Below, piece by piece: positions 47,378-55,640 of a stretch of 64,000 nucleotides of DNA (its first letter is position 1; every line of letters starts with the position of its first letter). Source of the DNA: Archaeoglobales archaeon (lineage in GTDB: Archaea > Halobacteriota > Archaeoglobi > Archaeoglobales > Archaeoglobaceae); contig JASFYJ010000006.1 in the NCBI GenBank assembly GCA_030055525.1, positions 49,486 to 113,485 on the forward strand, written 5' to 3'. Position numbers and translations under genes: made by a program. The notes under the pieces are model-generated. The model made no database searches and was not told where the DNA came from. It saw nothing but the letters and a program-made list of their open reading frames with translations.

Positions 47378-49024
47378 ATGTTCCTGAAGTTCATAGAAGA
47401 TGTTAAGAGAGCGCTTAAGGATTATGGAGATGAGAAGTTCATAAAAGAGAGCGAACACGCAGATCTATGCACGACGATAGCCTTTAAGCTCGCCAAAGAG
47501 ATGGGAAAAAGCCCAGATGAAGTTGCAAGTGAAATAGCGGAAAATATAGAGATGACAGACTACATTTCAAGTGTTCACGTCGTAAATGGATACGTGAACT
47601 TCTTCGCAAGCGATGAGTTTCTGAATGATACCATGGAAGTTATTCTTTCGCAGGACGAGAACTACGGTAACGTCAACCTTAAGGGAGAGATCCTTGTCGA
47701 GCATACATCTGCAAATCCAGACGGACCTTTGCACATAGGACACGTAAGGAACGCCGTAATAGGAGATACACTTGCGAGGATATTAAGAAAAGCTGGCTAC
47801 GATGTGAGAACACACTACTACGTCAACGACATGGGAAGGCAGGCTGCAGTTACTGTTCTCGGTTACGAACTTTTCGGTTTAAGCGACAAAAAACCCGACC
47901 ATGCCGTTGCTGACTCATACATAAAGGCGAACGTTGAGCTTGAAAAGAACCCTGAACTTGAAAAGAAGGTTGAAGAACTGATGCTTAAATACGAACAAGG
48001 GGATGCTGAAATTGAGAAGAAGTTCAAGTTTGTAATTGGTAAAGGGCTTGAAGGGATCAGGCAGACTTTGAAAAGGATGAACGTTGAACACGACGAATTT
48101 GTCTGGGAGAGTGAGTTCGTTAAAAACGGTTATGTGGAGAAAATTTTGAAGATGTTGGATGAGAAACAAAAAGTGGAGAAAGATGGGGCATGGATAATTA
48201 GGCTTGAAGGATTTGAAAAAGAGGTTGTACTGAAAAGAGAAAATGGAACCACACTTTATATCACAAGAGACTTAGCCTACCACATGTGGAAAAACGAGAA
48301 GTTTAAGAGTTTTGTAAACGTTCTTGGAGCTGACCACAAGCTTTACGCTGCACAACTTTCAAAGTTACTCGAAATTTTGAATTTGAAACCACCAGAAGTG
48401 GTTATATTTGAGTTCGTCTCGCTGCCAGAGGGTAAGATGAGCACAAGAAAGGGTAGATTCGTTTCCGCAGATGAGCTAATCGACAAAGTTAAAGAAGAGG
48501 CAAAGAAGATCTTAGCAAATAGAGAGATGGACGAGAAAAAGAAAGATGAGATTGCCGAATCTGTTGCTATCGCGGCAATACGCTTTGATTTCGTTAAAGT
48601 TGCACCGGAAAAGCACATGTTTTTCGACTGGAATCAAGCTTTGGATTTTGAAAGGCAGACAGCAAGCTATATACAGTATGCACATGCAAGAGCTTGCAGC
48701 ATTTTAAGAAGGGCTGTTGATTCAGGGATGCCAGAAATAGAGTTCAACGCCGAAATGTGCAACAAAGAAGAAAGAAAACTTGTCATGCTCCTATCTAAAT
48801 TCCCCTACTGGATCTACAAAGCTTCAAAGGATCTGCGCCCGCATTACATAGCTGAATATCTGCTAAGTGTTGCAGGAGCTTTTAACGACTTTTACAGGCT
48901 ACACCCAGTTTTGAAGAGCGAAAGCGCTGAAAGGATGCACAGACTTGCAATAGTTGATGCGACGAGGATAGTTTTAAGGAACGGGCTAGAACTGCTAGGA
49001 ATAAAACCGCTCGAAAAAATGTAA
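47378..49024 (+). CDS. argS: Arginyl-tRNA synthetase
   Basis: The 548-residue class I synthetase has an N-terminal Add-1 domain, the HIGH motif in DGPLHIGHVRNAVIGD, the KMSK equivalent KMSTRKGRFV, and a DALR anticodon-binding C-terminus (YIQYAHARACSILRR, LLSVAGAFNDFYRLHPV). ATG 47378 is preferred over TTG 47375. A TTATTTTTAA element about 27 nt upstream suggests leaderless transcription. Confidence 0.96.
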   Translation: MFLKFIEDVKRALKDYGDEKFIKESEHADLCTTIAFKLAKEMGKSPDEVASEIAENIEMTDYISSVHVVNGYVNFFASDEFLNDTMEVILSQDENYGNVNLKGEILVEHTSANPDGPLHIGHVRNAVIGDTLARILRKAGYDVRTHYYVNDMGRQAAVTVLGYELFGLSDKKPDHAVADSYIKANVELEKNPELEKKVEELMLKYEQGDAEIEKKFKFVIGKGLEGIRQTLKRMNVEHDEFVWESEFVKNGYVEKILKMLDEKQKVEKDGAWIIRLEGFEKEVVLKRENGTTLYITRDLAYHMWKNEKFKSFVNVLGADHKLYAAQLSKLLEILNLKPPEVVIFEFVSLPEGKMSTRKGRFVSADELIDKVKEEAKKILANREMDEKKKDEIAESVAIAAIRFDFVKVAPEKHMFFDWNQALDFERQTASYIQYAHARACSILRRAVDSGMPEIEFNAEMCNKEERKLVMLLSKFPYWIYKASKDLRPHYIAEYLLSVAGAFNDFYRLHPVLKSESAERMHRLAIVDATRIVLRNGLELLGIKPLEKM

Positions 49025-49927
49025 TTATTTTTCTAAAATTCTTTTTATCTTTTCAATGTCCTTCTTTAGCTCTATGTTCCTTCTGAATATGAAATCTGCT
49101 ATGATGCCAAACATTATTATCTGCAAACCGGCGATGATCAACAAGGCTGTAAGTATTGCCAAAAGGTAGTGAGTTACTCCTTCAAGCCATCCTGAGATTA
49201 CTTTTATACCGCAAAGAATCCCAAAAATTTCAAATGCCAAACCTATAAAGTAAAGGTGTCTTGCCGGGCTGTAGCGGCTTATAAGCTCATATATGGTTTT
49301 TCCAATCCTAAATCCATCCTTCAGGGGATTAAGCTTTGTCTTGCCTTCCCTTTTTCTGTAAGTTATCGGAACTTCCACAATCTTAAAGCCCTTTGCCAAA
49401 GTTTCTACTGTAAGCTCAGTTTCGACTTCAAAACCCGGTTTTCTGAGCTCGACGCTCTTATACACTTCCTTTTTCATCGCTCTGTAGCCGGAGAGGATAT
49501 CGTGAAGCTCGTAACCGTAGGCAAATCGAAAAAAGGTGTTTAAAATTTTGTTTCCCAGAAGGTTCAGCCTTGTGAAAGCTCCTTTTTCGAACTTTCCAAA
49601 CCTGTTTCCAACTACATGATCTGCTGCTCCGCTTTTTATCGGTTCTATCAGCCTATCGACCTCTTCTGGCAAATAACTTCCATCTCCATCAATTAAAACA
49701 AGAATGTCGCCATCAACGATTTTAAATGCTTCACTAACGGCCTGTCCTTTTCCCTTTCCGGACTGGATTACAACTTTCGCACCACACTTTTCCGCGATCT
49801 CCCTCGTTTTATCTGTGCTTCTACCGTCTATAACAAGAACATCAAATCCTCTACTTACAAAGGCCGATACAATCTCCCCTATCGCCTTCTCCTCGTTGAG
49901 CGTTGGAATTACTACACTTACTTTCAT
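49025..49927 (-). CDS. Family 2 glycosyltransferase, polyprenyl-phosphate sugar transferase type
   Basis: The 300-residue protein has the VVIPTLNEEKAIGEIV start, LVIDGRSTDKT, LIDGDGSYLPEE (DxD) and ILSGYRAMKKEV, then two C-terminal membrane helices (about 222-275). It resembles dolichyl-phosphate mannose/glucose synthases, which make lipid-linked sugar donors for protein N-glycosylation. This would suit the sequon-rich archaellins 1.2 kb away, although the gene is transcribed with gfcR and nob1. Confidence 0.88.
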   Translation of the reverse strand: MKVSVVIPTLNEEKAIGEIVSAFVSRGFDVLVIDGRSTDKTREIAEKCGAKVVIQSGKGKGQAVSEAFKIVDGDILVLIDGDGSYLPEEVDRLIEPIKSGAADHVVGNRFGKFEKGAFTRLNLLGNKILNTFFRFAYGYELHDILSGYRAMKKEVYKSVELRKPGFEVETELTVETLAKGFKIVEVPITYRKREGKTKLNPLKDGFRIGKTIYELISRYSPARHLYFIGLAFEIFGILCGIKVISGWLEGVTHYLLAILTALLIIAGLQIIMFGIIADFIFRRNIELKKDIEKIKRILEK

Positions 49928-50509
49928 TCAGATCCTCAAAACCTTAAGCAAGCTGTAGACCTGTACTGAGTTTATCTCATCACTTCCCCTCTTATCAGCA
50001 ATTACCGCAGCACAGATTACTTTTCCTTCAGCAGCCTCGATGTTTTCAGCAGCCTCCTTTATCGTTCTCCCAGTTGATACGACGTCGTCAACAATCACGC
50101 ACTTCTTCCCAGCCACCTTGGCAAAGTTCTCACTGAAGATGCCGATCATTTTTCCCTCACTTATCTTGAACTTTCTTGGGTAATAGATCGCAAAATCTGT
50201 CCCAAGCTCCTCAGCCACCATCGTTGCTAACGGAATTCCACTTGTTGCAATCCCTACAACAACATCAATACTGTCGTCCACTTTCTCTCTAACCATATCC
50301 GCCAGAGCTGCTGCTATCAATCGTAGCCTGGAGGGGTTTGTTATGTTTCTCAGTTCGATGTATATATCACTCGGCGGTACTTCGGTTGCCCTCGTTAAAA
50401 GCCAGATCGCAGTATCTACTGAAACGTTCAACTCATCAGCTATCTCTTCAGTACTCATTCCCTTCTCCTTCAACTTCCTAGCTTTCTCAACTAGGCTTTC
50501 CACCCTCAT
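49928..50509 (-). CDS. gfcR: GfcR-like regulator (HTH plus orotate phosphoribosyltransferase-like domain)
   Basis: The 193-residue protein joins an N-terminal HTH (KEKGMSTEEIADELNVSVDTA, in parts) to a PRTase fold with the PRPP-binding loop CVIVDDVVSTGRTIKEAAEN. This is the GfcR architecture, an activator of sugar catabolism genes in haloarchaea. Catalytic OPRT activity is doubtful. The start overlaps nob1 by 4 nt and the glycosyltransferase begins right at its stop. Confidence 0.87.
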   Translation of the reverse strand: MRVESLVEKARKLKEKGMSTEEIADELNVSVDTAIWLLTRATEVPPSDIYIELRNITNPSRLRLIAAALADMVREKVDDSIDVVVGIATSGIPLATMVAEELGTDFAIYYPRKFKISEGKMIGIFSENFAKVAGKKCVIVDDVVSTGRTIKEAAENIEAAEGKVICAAVIADKRGSDEINSVQVYSLLKVLRI

Positions 50510-50976
50510 TTTCTCACCCTTTTTACCACAGCCTCGCTACCACAGATCGGACACACATCGCTATCAATCTTTCTTCCACATCCCCTGCAGATCTTAACCC
50601 ACCTAACTTCCCTAGATATCTTTCCCATTATTATACTTTCGAACTTTATATTTAAAGTCATTGCAACGTTTTGAATTGCATAATCATCCGTAACCAGAAT
50701 GACCTCGTTGCCCTTCTTGATCTCATCGAGAGCTTTGGCGATCACCTTTATGTCTGTATTTGAGAGCTTGTGAATATCTCCGGTTTTTTCAGCTGCTTTT
50801 ATAACCTCTTTAATACTATCTTCGCTAGCCTCCTCAACACGCAGATTTTTTACACTAAAATAGAGCGAAGATGCTTCATCGATTATCTCTGCTACAACTT
50901 CCGGAACTGTAACCATGTTTTCATAAACAGCCTTCCTCTGAAATATGGCACTTGAATCTATTACATATACCCGCAC
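50506..50976 (-). CDS. nob1: Nob1, rRNA maturation endonuclease
   Basis: The 156-residue PIN-domain nuclease has acidic residues in YVIDSSAIFQ, NTDIKVIAKALDE and LVTDDYAIQN. The C-terminal zinc ribbon is CRGCGRKIDSDVCPICG. Nob1 trims the 3' end of 16S rRNA. The archaellum operon is divergent from its 143-nt upstream region. Confidence 0.93.
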   Translation of the reverse strand: MRVYVIDSSAIFQRKAVYENMVTVPEVVAEIIDEASSLYFSVKNLRVEEASEDSIKEVIKAAEKTGDIHKLSNTDIKVIAKALDEIKKGNEVILVTDDYAIQNVAMTLNIKFESIIMGKISREVRWVKICRGCGRKIDSDVCPICGSEAVVKRVRK

Positions 50977-51071
50977 CGCTCATACTTGAAAACCTCTGCA
51001 TATAATCTCTTACCGTTTTGAAAGTTCAAAGCAGAAGTTCAAAAAAAGAAATTTCATCATATACAAAAAAA

Positions 51072-51079
51072 TTTATATA
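51072..51079 (+). promoter_or_regulatory. TATA box of the archaellum operon
   Basis: TTTATATA lies about 45 nt before the first archaellin ATG. A GGGGTGAGG ribosome-binding site sits 4 nt before that ATG, leaving a short 5' leader. The upstream TACAAAAAAA stretch could be the BRE/activator region. Confidence 0.65.
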
Positions 51080-51119
51080 TTTTTCAAGTTAGCGATTAAA
51101 CGCCGAAAGGGGTGAGGTT

Positions 51120-51731
51120 ATGAGATTTAGAAGGAATGAGAAGGGTTTTACAGGACTTGAAGCGGCAATAGTGCTAATAGCCTTCGTAGTGGTTGCAGCG
51201 GTTTTCAGCTACGTCATGCTCGGCGCAGGCTTCTTCACCACACAGAAGTCGAAACAAGTGGTTGACACTGGCGTAAAGCAGGCTTCGAGCTCATTGACAC
51301 TTGATGGGCAGTATATATATCTAAGGGCAAGTCCAACTGGTTCTGACGGTAAGGCAACTAAAATATTCTTCTACGTGACACAGACCGCAGGTGGAAGCCC
51401 GGTAGACTTGGAAAAAACTTCTATTGCCATAACGACCGCAAGTGGTTATAAGCAGGTGTTCTTCACTGATGGATGCAATGACAAGGATGAGAGTAGTATA
51501 ACAGGTTGCCCATGGGCATACAAGCAGACCGTTGGAGATGATAACGACAACGTCGTGGAGATGAATGAGAAATACAAGATAACGATCGATGTTGAAGATA
51601 GTAACTGGACAGGAATAGGCGATATCAAACCCAACGACGTCATCACAATCGAAGTCCGCCCACCAATCGGAGCACCGCTGTCGATAACGAAGCAGTTGCC
51701 ACCAAGCTTTACCGATCTAACTTACGTGTGA
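51120..51731 (+). CDS. arlB: Archaellin, type A (first copy)
   Basis: The 203-residue class III signal-peptide protein begins RFRRNEKG|FTGLEAAIVL, where the bar is the expected ArlK/FlaK cleavage site. The hydrophobic N-terminal helix that forms the filament core follows, then a beta-rich outer domain. Two cysteines (near 119 and 130, DGCND...TGCPW) are unusual for archaellins and may form a disulfide. A sequon (NWT) is present. It is followed after 10 nt by a type B archaellin. Confidence 0.95.
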   Translation: MRFRRNEKGFTGLEAAIVLIAFVVVAAVFSYVMLGAGFFTTQKSKQVVDTGVKQASSSLTLDGQYIYLRASPTGSDGKATKIFFYVTQTAGGSPVDLEKTSIAITTASGYKQVFFTDGCNDKDESSITGCPWAYKQTVGDDNDNVVEMNEKYKITIDVEDSNWTGIGDIKPNDVITIEVRPPIGAPLSITKQLPPSFTDLTYV

Positions 51732-51803
51732 GGTGATCGAAATGAAGTTCTTCAGAAATGAGAAAGGTTTTACGGGCTTGGAAGCTGCGATCGTGCTAAT
51801 AGC
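51621..51803 (+). repeat. Archaellin-junction repeat, copy 1
   Basis: This 183-nt block spans the 3' end of archaellin A1 and the 5' end of B1. By eye it is identical to 53176-53358, where A2 meets B2 (offset 1555 nt). It indicates duplication of an A-B gene pair or recent gene conversion. Confidence 0.85.
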
Positions 51804-52341
51804 CTTCGTTACAGTAGCTGCAGTGTTTAGCTACATCCTGCTTGGTGCGGGCTTCTTTGCAACGCAAAAGAGCCAAGAAGTAGTGCATACTGGAGTTAAG
51901 CAAGCTACGAGTAGCATGGAATTGGTTGGTTCAGTAGTTGCTACTGGAAATACGACGGGCGACAAGATAAAGAATGTAACTTTCACACTTCAGCTTGCAG
52001 CGGGTGGACAGCCAATAGATCTGAACAAAACTCTGATCACAGTGCTCGTTCCCGCGGATGGTAGCTATAAGGAATTTAAATATGAAACGAATCTTTCGAA
52101 TATCGATCAAGCCAGTGAATACTATGTTAAGTGGGTCTACTCTCTACAGGGATCGTCACCAGACAACTATCTCGAGGAGTTTGAAAAAGCTGAGGTGACA
52201 GTATACTTAGAAGGTGCGGAACTGAATGTTAATCCAAACGATAACTTCATCATAGAAATCAAGCCACCAATAGGCGCAACTTACCCAATTGAACTCAAAG
52301 CACCGCCAAGCATCGATACTATGATGGTGCTGTTGCGTTAA
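51742..52341 (+). CDS. arlB: Archaellin, type B (first copy)
   Basis: ATG 51742 gives 199 residues, starting KFFRNEKG|FTGLEAA. It differs from type A in the core (VTVAAVFSYILLGAGFFATQ, in parts) and in the outer domain, and ends MMVLLR. Several sequons (NTT, NVT, NKT, NLS) are present and there are no cysteines. An upstream in-frame GTG is part of the GGTGATC ribosome-binding site and is not the start. Confidence 0.95.
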   Translation: MKFFRNEKGFTGLEAAIVLIAFVTVAAVFSYILLGAGFFATQKSQEVVHTGVKQATSSMELVGSVVATGNTTGDKIKNVTFTLQLAAGGQPIDLNKTLITVLVPADGSYKEFKYETNLSNIDQASEYYVKWVYSLQGSSPDNYLEEFEKAEVTVYLEGAELNVNPNDNFIIEIKPPIGATYPIELKAPPSIDTMMVLLR

Positions 52342-52362
52342 AGCCAATTTTAGGTGAGTGAG

Positions 52363-53286
52363 ATGAGGTGCGAGATTAAAAAATTTAAATTTTTAAGGAA
52401 CGAAAAAGGATTTACAGGACTTGAAGCGGCAATTGTGCTAATAGCCTTCGTAGTGGTTGCAGCGGTTTTCAGCTACGTCATGCTTGGCGCAGGTTTCTTC
52501 ACTACACAGAAGTCAAAGCAGGTCGTTGACACAGGCGTGAAGCAGGCAAGCAGTAGTTTAACGCTGGATGGACAATACATTTACCTCGATGCAAGTGAAA
52601 ACGCTGGCGGAAAAACAGGTTCAGACGGTATAGTTGGAGAGATAAATTTCTACGTAACACAGACCGCAGGCGGTAGTCCAGTTGACTTGGAGAAAACTTC
52701 TATTGCCATCACGACCGCAACTGGTTATAAGCAGTTGTTCTTCGAACCATTGATAAAAACAAACGACAAAGTTATAGTAAGTAGTAATATAGAATCCTCG
52801 GGCTTCAAGGTTCAGGGAGGCAGTAGTAATGTTAAAACCATAGGGCAGATCGATGGTGTGCTTAAGATTGGCAACACGGTTAATGTCTCTTATGATACTA
52901 ATCAATGGTGCAACGGAACTGTAGAAAACTTCGTGAGCGGTTACGCTTACAATGGAGCGAATTACACACCAGCGGTTGGCGTTGTTATAAATGGTAATAA
53001 CGATTGCACAATAGTTGCAGGCAAGGCGTGGTGGTATGAATCAGTGGTTGGCGACAAGGACAACGTCGTAGAAATGAACGAAAAATACAAGTTGGTCTTA
53101 GCAGTAAACGTAAACAACACTGCTTGGAAAGACGTATGGAACACAAGTGCTAATTCGCCATGGGATGGAATAGGTGATATCAAACCCAACGACGTCATCA
53201 CAATCGAAGTCCGCCCACCAATCGGAGCACCGCTGTCGATAACGAAGCAGTTGCCACCAAGCTTTACCGATCTAACTTACGTGTGA
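52363..53286 (+). CDS. arlB: Archaellin, type A (second copy) with about 100-residue insertion
   Basis: ATG 52363 gives 307 residues. The leader is longer (MRCEIKKFKFLRNEKG|FTG). The first 110 and last 60 mature residues closely match type A copy 1. In between is an insertion (about 52740-53050) with sequons NVS, NGT and NYT and two cysteines (QWCNG, NDCTI). Further sequons (NNT, NTS) follow. It likely makes a larger, more glycosylated outer domain on the filament. Confidence 0.93.
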   Translation: MRCEIKKFKFLRNEKGFTGLEAAIVLIAFVVVAAVFSYVMLGAGFFTTQKSKQVVDTGVKQASSSLTLDGQYIYLDASENAGGKTGSDGIVGEINFYVTQTAGGSPVDLEKTSIAITTATGYKQLFFEPLIKTNDKVIVSSNIESSGFKVQGGSSNVKTIGQIDGVLKIGNTVNVSYDTNQWCNGTVENFVSGYAYNGANYTPAVGVVINGNNDCTIVAGKAWWYESVVGDKDNVVEMNEKYKLVLAVNVNNTAWKDVWNTSANSPWDGIGDIKPNDVITIEVRPPIGAPLSITKQLPPSFTDLTYV

Positions 53287-53358
53287 GGTGATCGAAATGA
53301 AGTTCTTCAGAAATGAGAAAGGTTTTACGGGCTTGGAAGCTGCGATCGTGCTAATAGC
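53176..53358 (+). repeat. Archaellin-junction repeat, copy 2
   Basis: Second copy of the 183-nt block at 51621-51803, covering the end of archaellin A2, the intergenic GGTGATCGAA and the start of archaellin B2. Confidence 0.85.
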
Positions 53359-53887
53359 GTTCGTAACAGTGGCTGCAGTGTTTAGCTACATACTGCTTGG
53401 TGCGGGCTTCTTTGCAACGCAAAAGAGCCAAGAAGTAGTGCATACTGGAGTTAAGCAAGCTACGAGTAGCATGGAATTGGTTGGCAGTGTTGTTGCTGGT
53501 GGCGAAACGGTCAATAAAGAGATTAAAGATGTAACTTTCACACTTCAGCTTGCAGCGGGTGGACAGCCAATAGATCTGAACAAAACTCTGATCACAGTCG
53601 TTGTTCCTGCGAAGGGTCAAATGGGTCAGTTCTTCTACAGCAAAGACACACCTGATTCTACGCATTACAAAGTTACCTGGATCTACAGTCTCCAAGGGGA
53701 CCAAAATCAGGCTGATGACTATCTCGAAGAATTCGAGAAGGCAGAAATCTTTATAGACCTCAGTAGTTTCGACATAACCCCCAATACGAACTTCGTCATT
53801 GAAGTCAAGCCACCAATAGGCGCAACTTACCCAATTGAACTCAAAGCACCGCCAAGCATCGATGCTGTGATGGTGCTGTTGCGTTAA
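53297..53887 (+). CDS. arlB: Archaellin, type B (second copy)
   Basis: ATG 53297 gives 196 residues. It is nearly identical to the first type B archaellin over the N-terminal third, the central FTLQLAAGGQPIDLNKTLIT stretch and the C-terminus. It differs in the exposed segment around residues 65-75 and 105-165. A T-rich tract follows, then the accessory archaellum genes. Confidence 0.95.
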   Translation: MKFFRNEKGFTGLEAAIVLIAFVTVAAVFSYILLGAGFFATQKSQEVVHTGVKQATSSMELVGSVVAGGETVNKEIKDVTFTLQLAAGGQPIDLNKTLITVVVPAKGQMGQFFYSKDTPDSTHYKVTWIYSLQGDQNQADDYLEEFEKAEIFIDLSSFDITPNTNFVIEVKPPIGATYPIELKAPPSIDAVMVLLR

Positions 53888-53891
53888 AAAT

Positions 53892-53911
53892 TAAAATTTT
53901 ATTTTTTTAGG
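53892..53911 (+). terminator. T-rich tract between archaellins and accessory genes
   Basis: TTAAAATTTTATTTTTTTAG lies directly before the ribosome-binding site of the ArlC/D/E gene. U-rich runs cause termination in archaea, so partial termination here would give more archaellin than accessory mRNA. This is inferred from base composition only. Confidence 0.4.
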
Positions 53912-53919
53912 TGATCTCC

Positions 53920-54678
53920 ATGGCTGACGTTAATCAGGCGGTTGTAGACGAGATTCTCGCAAAAGCAGCAGAGGAAACCGAAGAAGGAAGACTTGAGAAG
54001 CTTGAAAAAGAAGTTGAGACGCTAAAGGGCTCTATAAAAAGACTACTTTTGGATATCAGAGAGATGATGAACAACCTCGAAAATCCCTTCCAGAACCTAC
54101 AGAGCTTAACGGAGGTTTCCTCGAAATCAAAAGCTCCACAGATTCAGCTTATATCTGCAATTCCCGAAAAGCCAGAAGAAAAAAAAGAGGAGAAAAAAGA
54201 GGAGGAAAAGGAGGAGATTAAAAAACCCAAGGAGGAGGATTTGAAGAAAGAAGAGGTTGTCGCAAAGGAGGATTTAAAAGAGGATTTTGTTCCGAGCGTT
54301 AAGCCTGAAGTTGGTAAAAATGAGGGATTGATGATGCAGCAGATCCAGACTGAAAAAGTTGAACCGCTAAAAAAACCCGAAATTGCATTAACAAAGTACG
54401 ACATCGTTGTTCTTTACAAGCTGATGAATTGGGTGAAGGGTATGCTTGAGAAGTACGATGCAAACTCCCTTCGCCTAATGCTTGAAGTGTTCAGCATCGC
54501 AGGTTACATAAGTTCTGAAGCTAAGGAATTTCTCCACATGCTTACAGAATTGCTTTCAGCAAACAACGGATTTGAGGAGATGTTGCTCGAACTCTACAGA
54601 CTCCATAAGATAATGAACCCAGCAGACAAAGCAATGGACTCGCAGCTTTTGGCATTGATTTTAGAAAAGAAGTTGTAA
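53920..54678 (+). CDS. ArlC/D/E-type archaellum protein
   Basis: ATG 53920 gives 252 residues. An N-terminal coiled coil (AEETEEGRLEKLEKEVETLK) is followed by a Lys/Glu/Pro-rich linker (about 70-150) and a compact C-terminal domain (YDIVVLYKLMNWVKGMLEKY, FSIAGYISSEAKEFLHML) like the FlaD/E domain. In euryarchaea these proteins link the motor (ArlH/I/J) to chemotaxis signalling through CheF. The single gene may stand for the separate ArlC, D and E of methanogens. Confidence 0.8.
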   Translation: MADVNQAVVDEILAKAAEETEEGRLEKLEKEVETLKGSIKRLLLDIREMMNNLENPFQNLQSLTEVSSKSKAPQIQLISAIPEKPEEKKEEKKEEEKEEIKKPKEEDLKKEEVVAKEDLKEDFVPSVKPEVGKNEGLMMQQIQTEKVEPLKKPEIALTKYDIVVLYKLMNWVKGMLEKYDANSLRLMLEVFSIAGYISSEAKEFLHMLTELLSANNGFEEMLLELYRLHKIMNPADKAMDSQLLALILEKKL

Positions 54679-54690
54679 GCATGGTGAAAA

Positions 54691-55164
54691 ATGTCCAGGG
54701 AGGTGATAACAACATCAATTCTGCTCATCGCTTCAGTTGTAGCTGTGTCTGTAGTTATAATGACGATGATTCCCTCGATTAGGGATCTTTCTAATTCCTA
54801 CACTTCAGTATCTGTTAAGCTTAACGAGAAGGTTACGACAGATATAGAGATAATATTTGTTAAAGCCTCTCCTTCTGACGATTCTAAGGTAAAGGTTACC
54901 CTTTGGGTTAAGAATACTGGAAGAACTTTGAATCTTGCTCTTGTTGAGAAGAGCGATCTTTTCATATCTTCAAGCTTAGACTTTGTTCACCTAACCTTGA
55001 AAGATTGCTTCTACAGCATAGAGAACGGAGATGGCGATGAATACTGGGAAAGAGGAGAGACACTGAAAGTAGTTACCGGTGATCTAGCCATATCTAGAGG
55101 AGAATACGAGGTTACGCTGGTACTTTACAACGGTGTAAAGGCTACAGATTATTTCTCATGGTGA
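54691..55164 (+). CDS. arlG: ArlG, archaellum stator-associated protein
   Basis: The 157-residue protein has one N-terminal membrane helix (ITTSILLIASVVAVSVVIM) and an exported beta-sandwich (VKVTLWVKNTGRTLNLALVE). ArlG forms a filament capped by ArlF that anchors the motor to the S-layer. It is named from its position before arlF and its beta-domain; ArlF/ArlG are similar folds. Confidence 0.78.
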   Translation: MSREVITTSILLIASVVAVSVVIMTMIPSIRDLSNSYTSVSVKLNEKVTTDIEIIFVKASPSDDSKVKVTLWVKNTGRTLNLALVEKSDLFISSSLDFVHLTLKDCFYSIENGDGDEYWERGETLKVVTGDLAISRGEYEVTLVLYNGVKATDYFSW

Positions 55165-55168
55165 CACT

Positions 55169-55636
55169 ATGGGCTTCGAGAACATAGTTACAGCTGTGAT
55201 CCTAACAATTGCACTACTATTTGCAGCATACACATTCCTTAGTGGGACAAATTTGCTTGCAGAGACAACAATAGAGAGTTACAGGATAGCTGCGGAAAAA
55301 ACAATAGAGAAAATTACAAGTTCCATTAAAATATTGACGGTTTCTTATTCTCAAGGAACACTCATAGCTGAGATCAAAAACGTTGGAGAAAAGAAGTTCT
55401 TGGATTTTGAATGCTTCGATGCGATCGTTTACGGACTTAGCGATAGCGGAAACAACTTCGTCACATACCTTGATGCAAACTACTACATTGAATCCGAGAT
55501 AATAAATCCAGGCATATTCGATCCACACGAGGTTGCAAAACTCATTTCTCAACTCGATCTTGAAAGTGGACGTTATGTTTTGTTGATCTGTACACCAAAT
55601 GCTGTTTGTGATAGTTACGAATTTTACGTGAGGTGA
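55169..55636 (+). CDS. arlF: ArlF, archaellum stator protein
   Basis: The 155-residue protein begins MGFENIVTAVILTIALLFAA, an N-terminal helix with the MGF start common in ArlF, then an exported beta-sandwich (ILTVSYSQGTLIAEIKNVGE). ArlF binds the S-layer and with ArlG holds the motor still. The order G-F-H-I-J is a known archaellum operon order. It starts 4 nt after the arlG stop. Confidence 0.78.
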   Translation: MGFENIVTAVILTIALLFAAYTFLSGTNLLAETTIESYRIAAEKTIEKITSSIKILTVSYSQGTLIAEIKNVGEKKFLDFECFDAIVYGLSDSGNNFVTYLDANYYIESEIINPGIFDPHEVAKLISQLDLESGRYVLLICTPNAVCDSYEFYVR

Positions 55637-55640
55637 TGGG

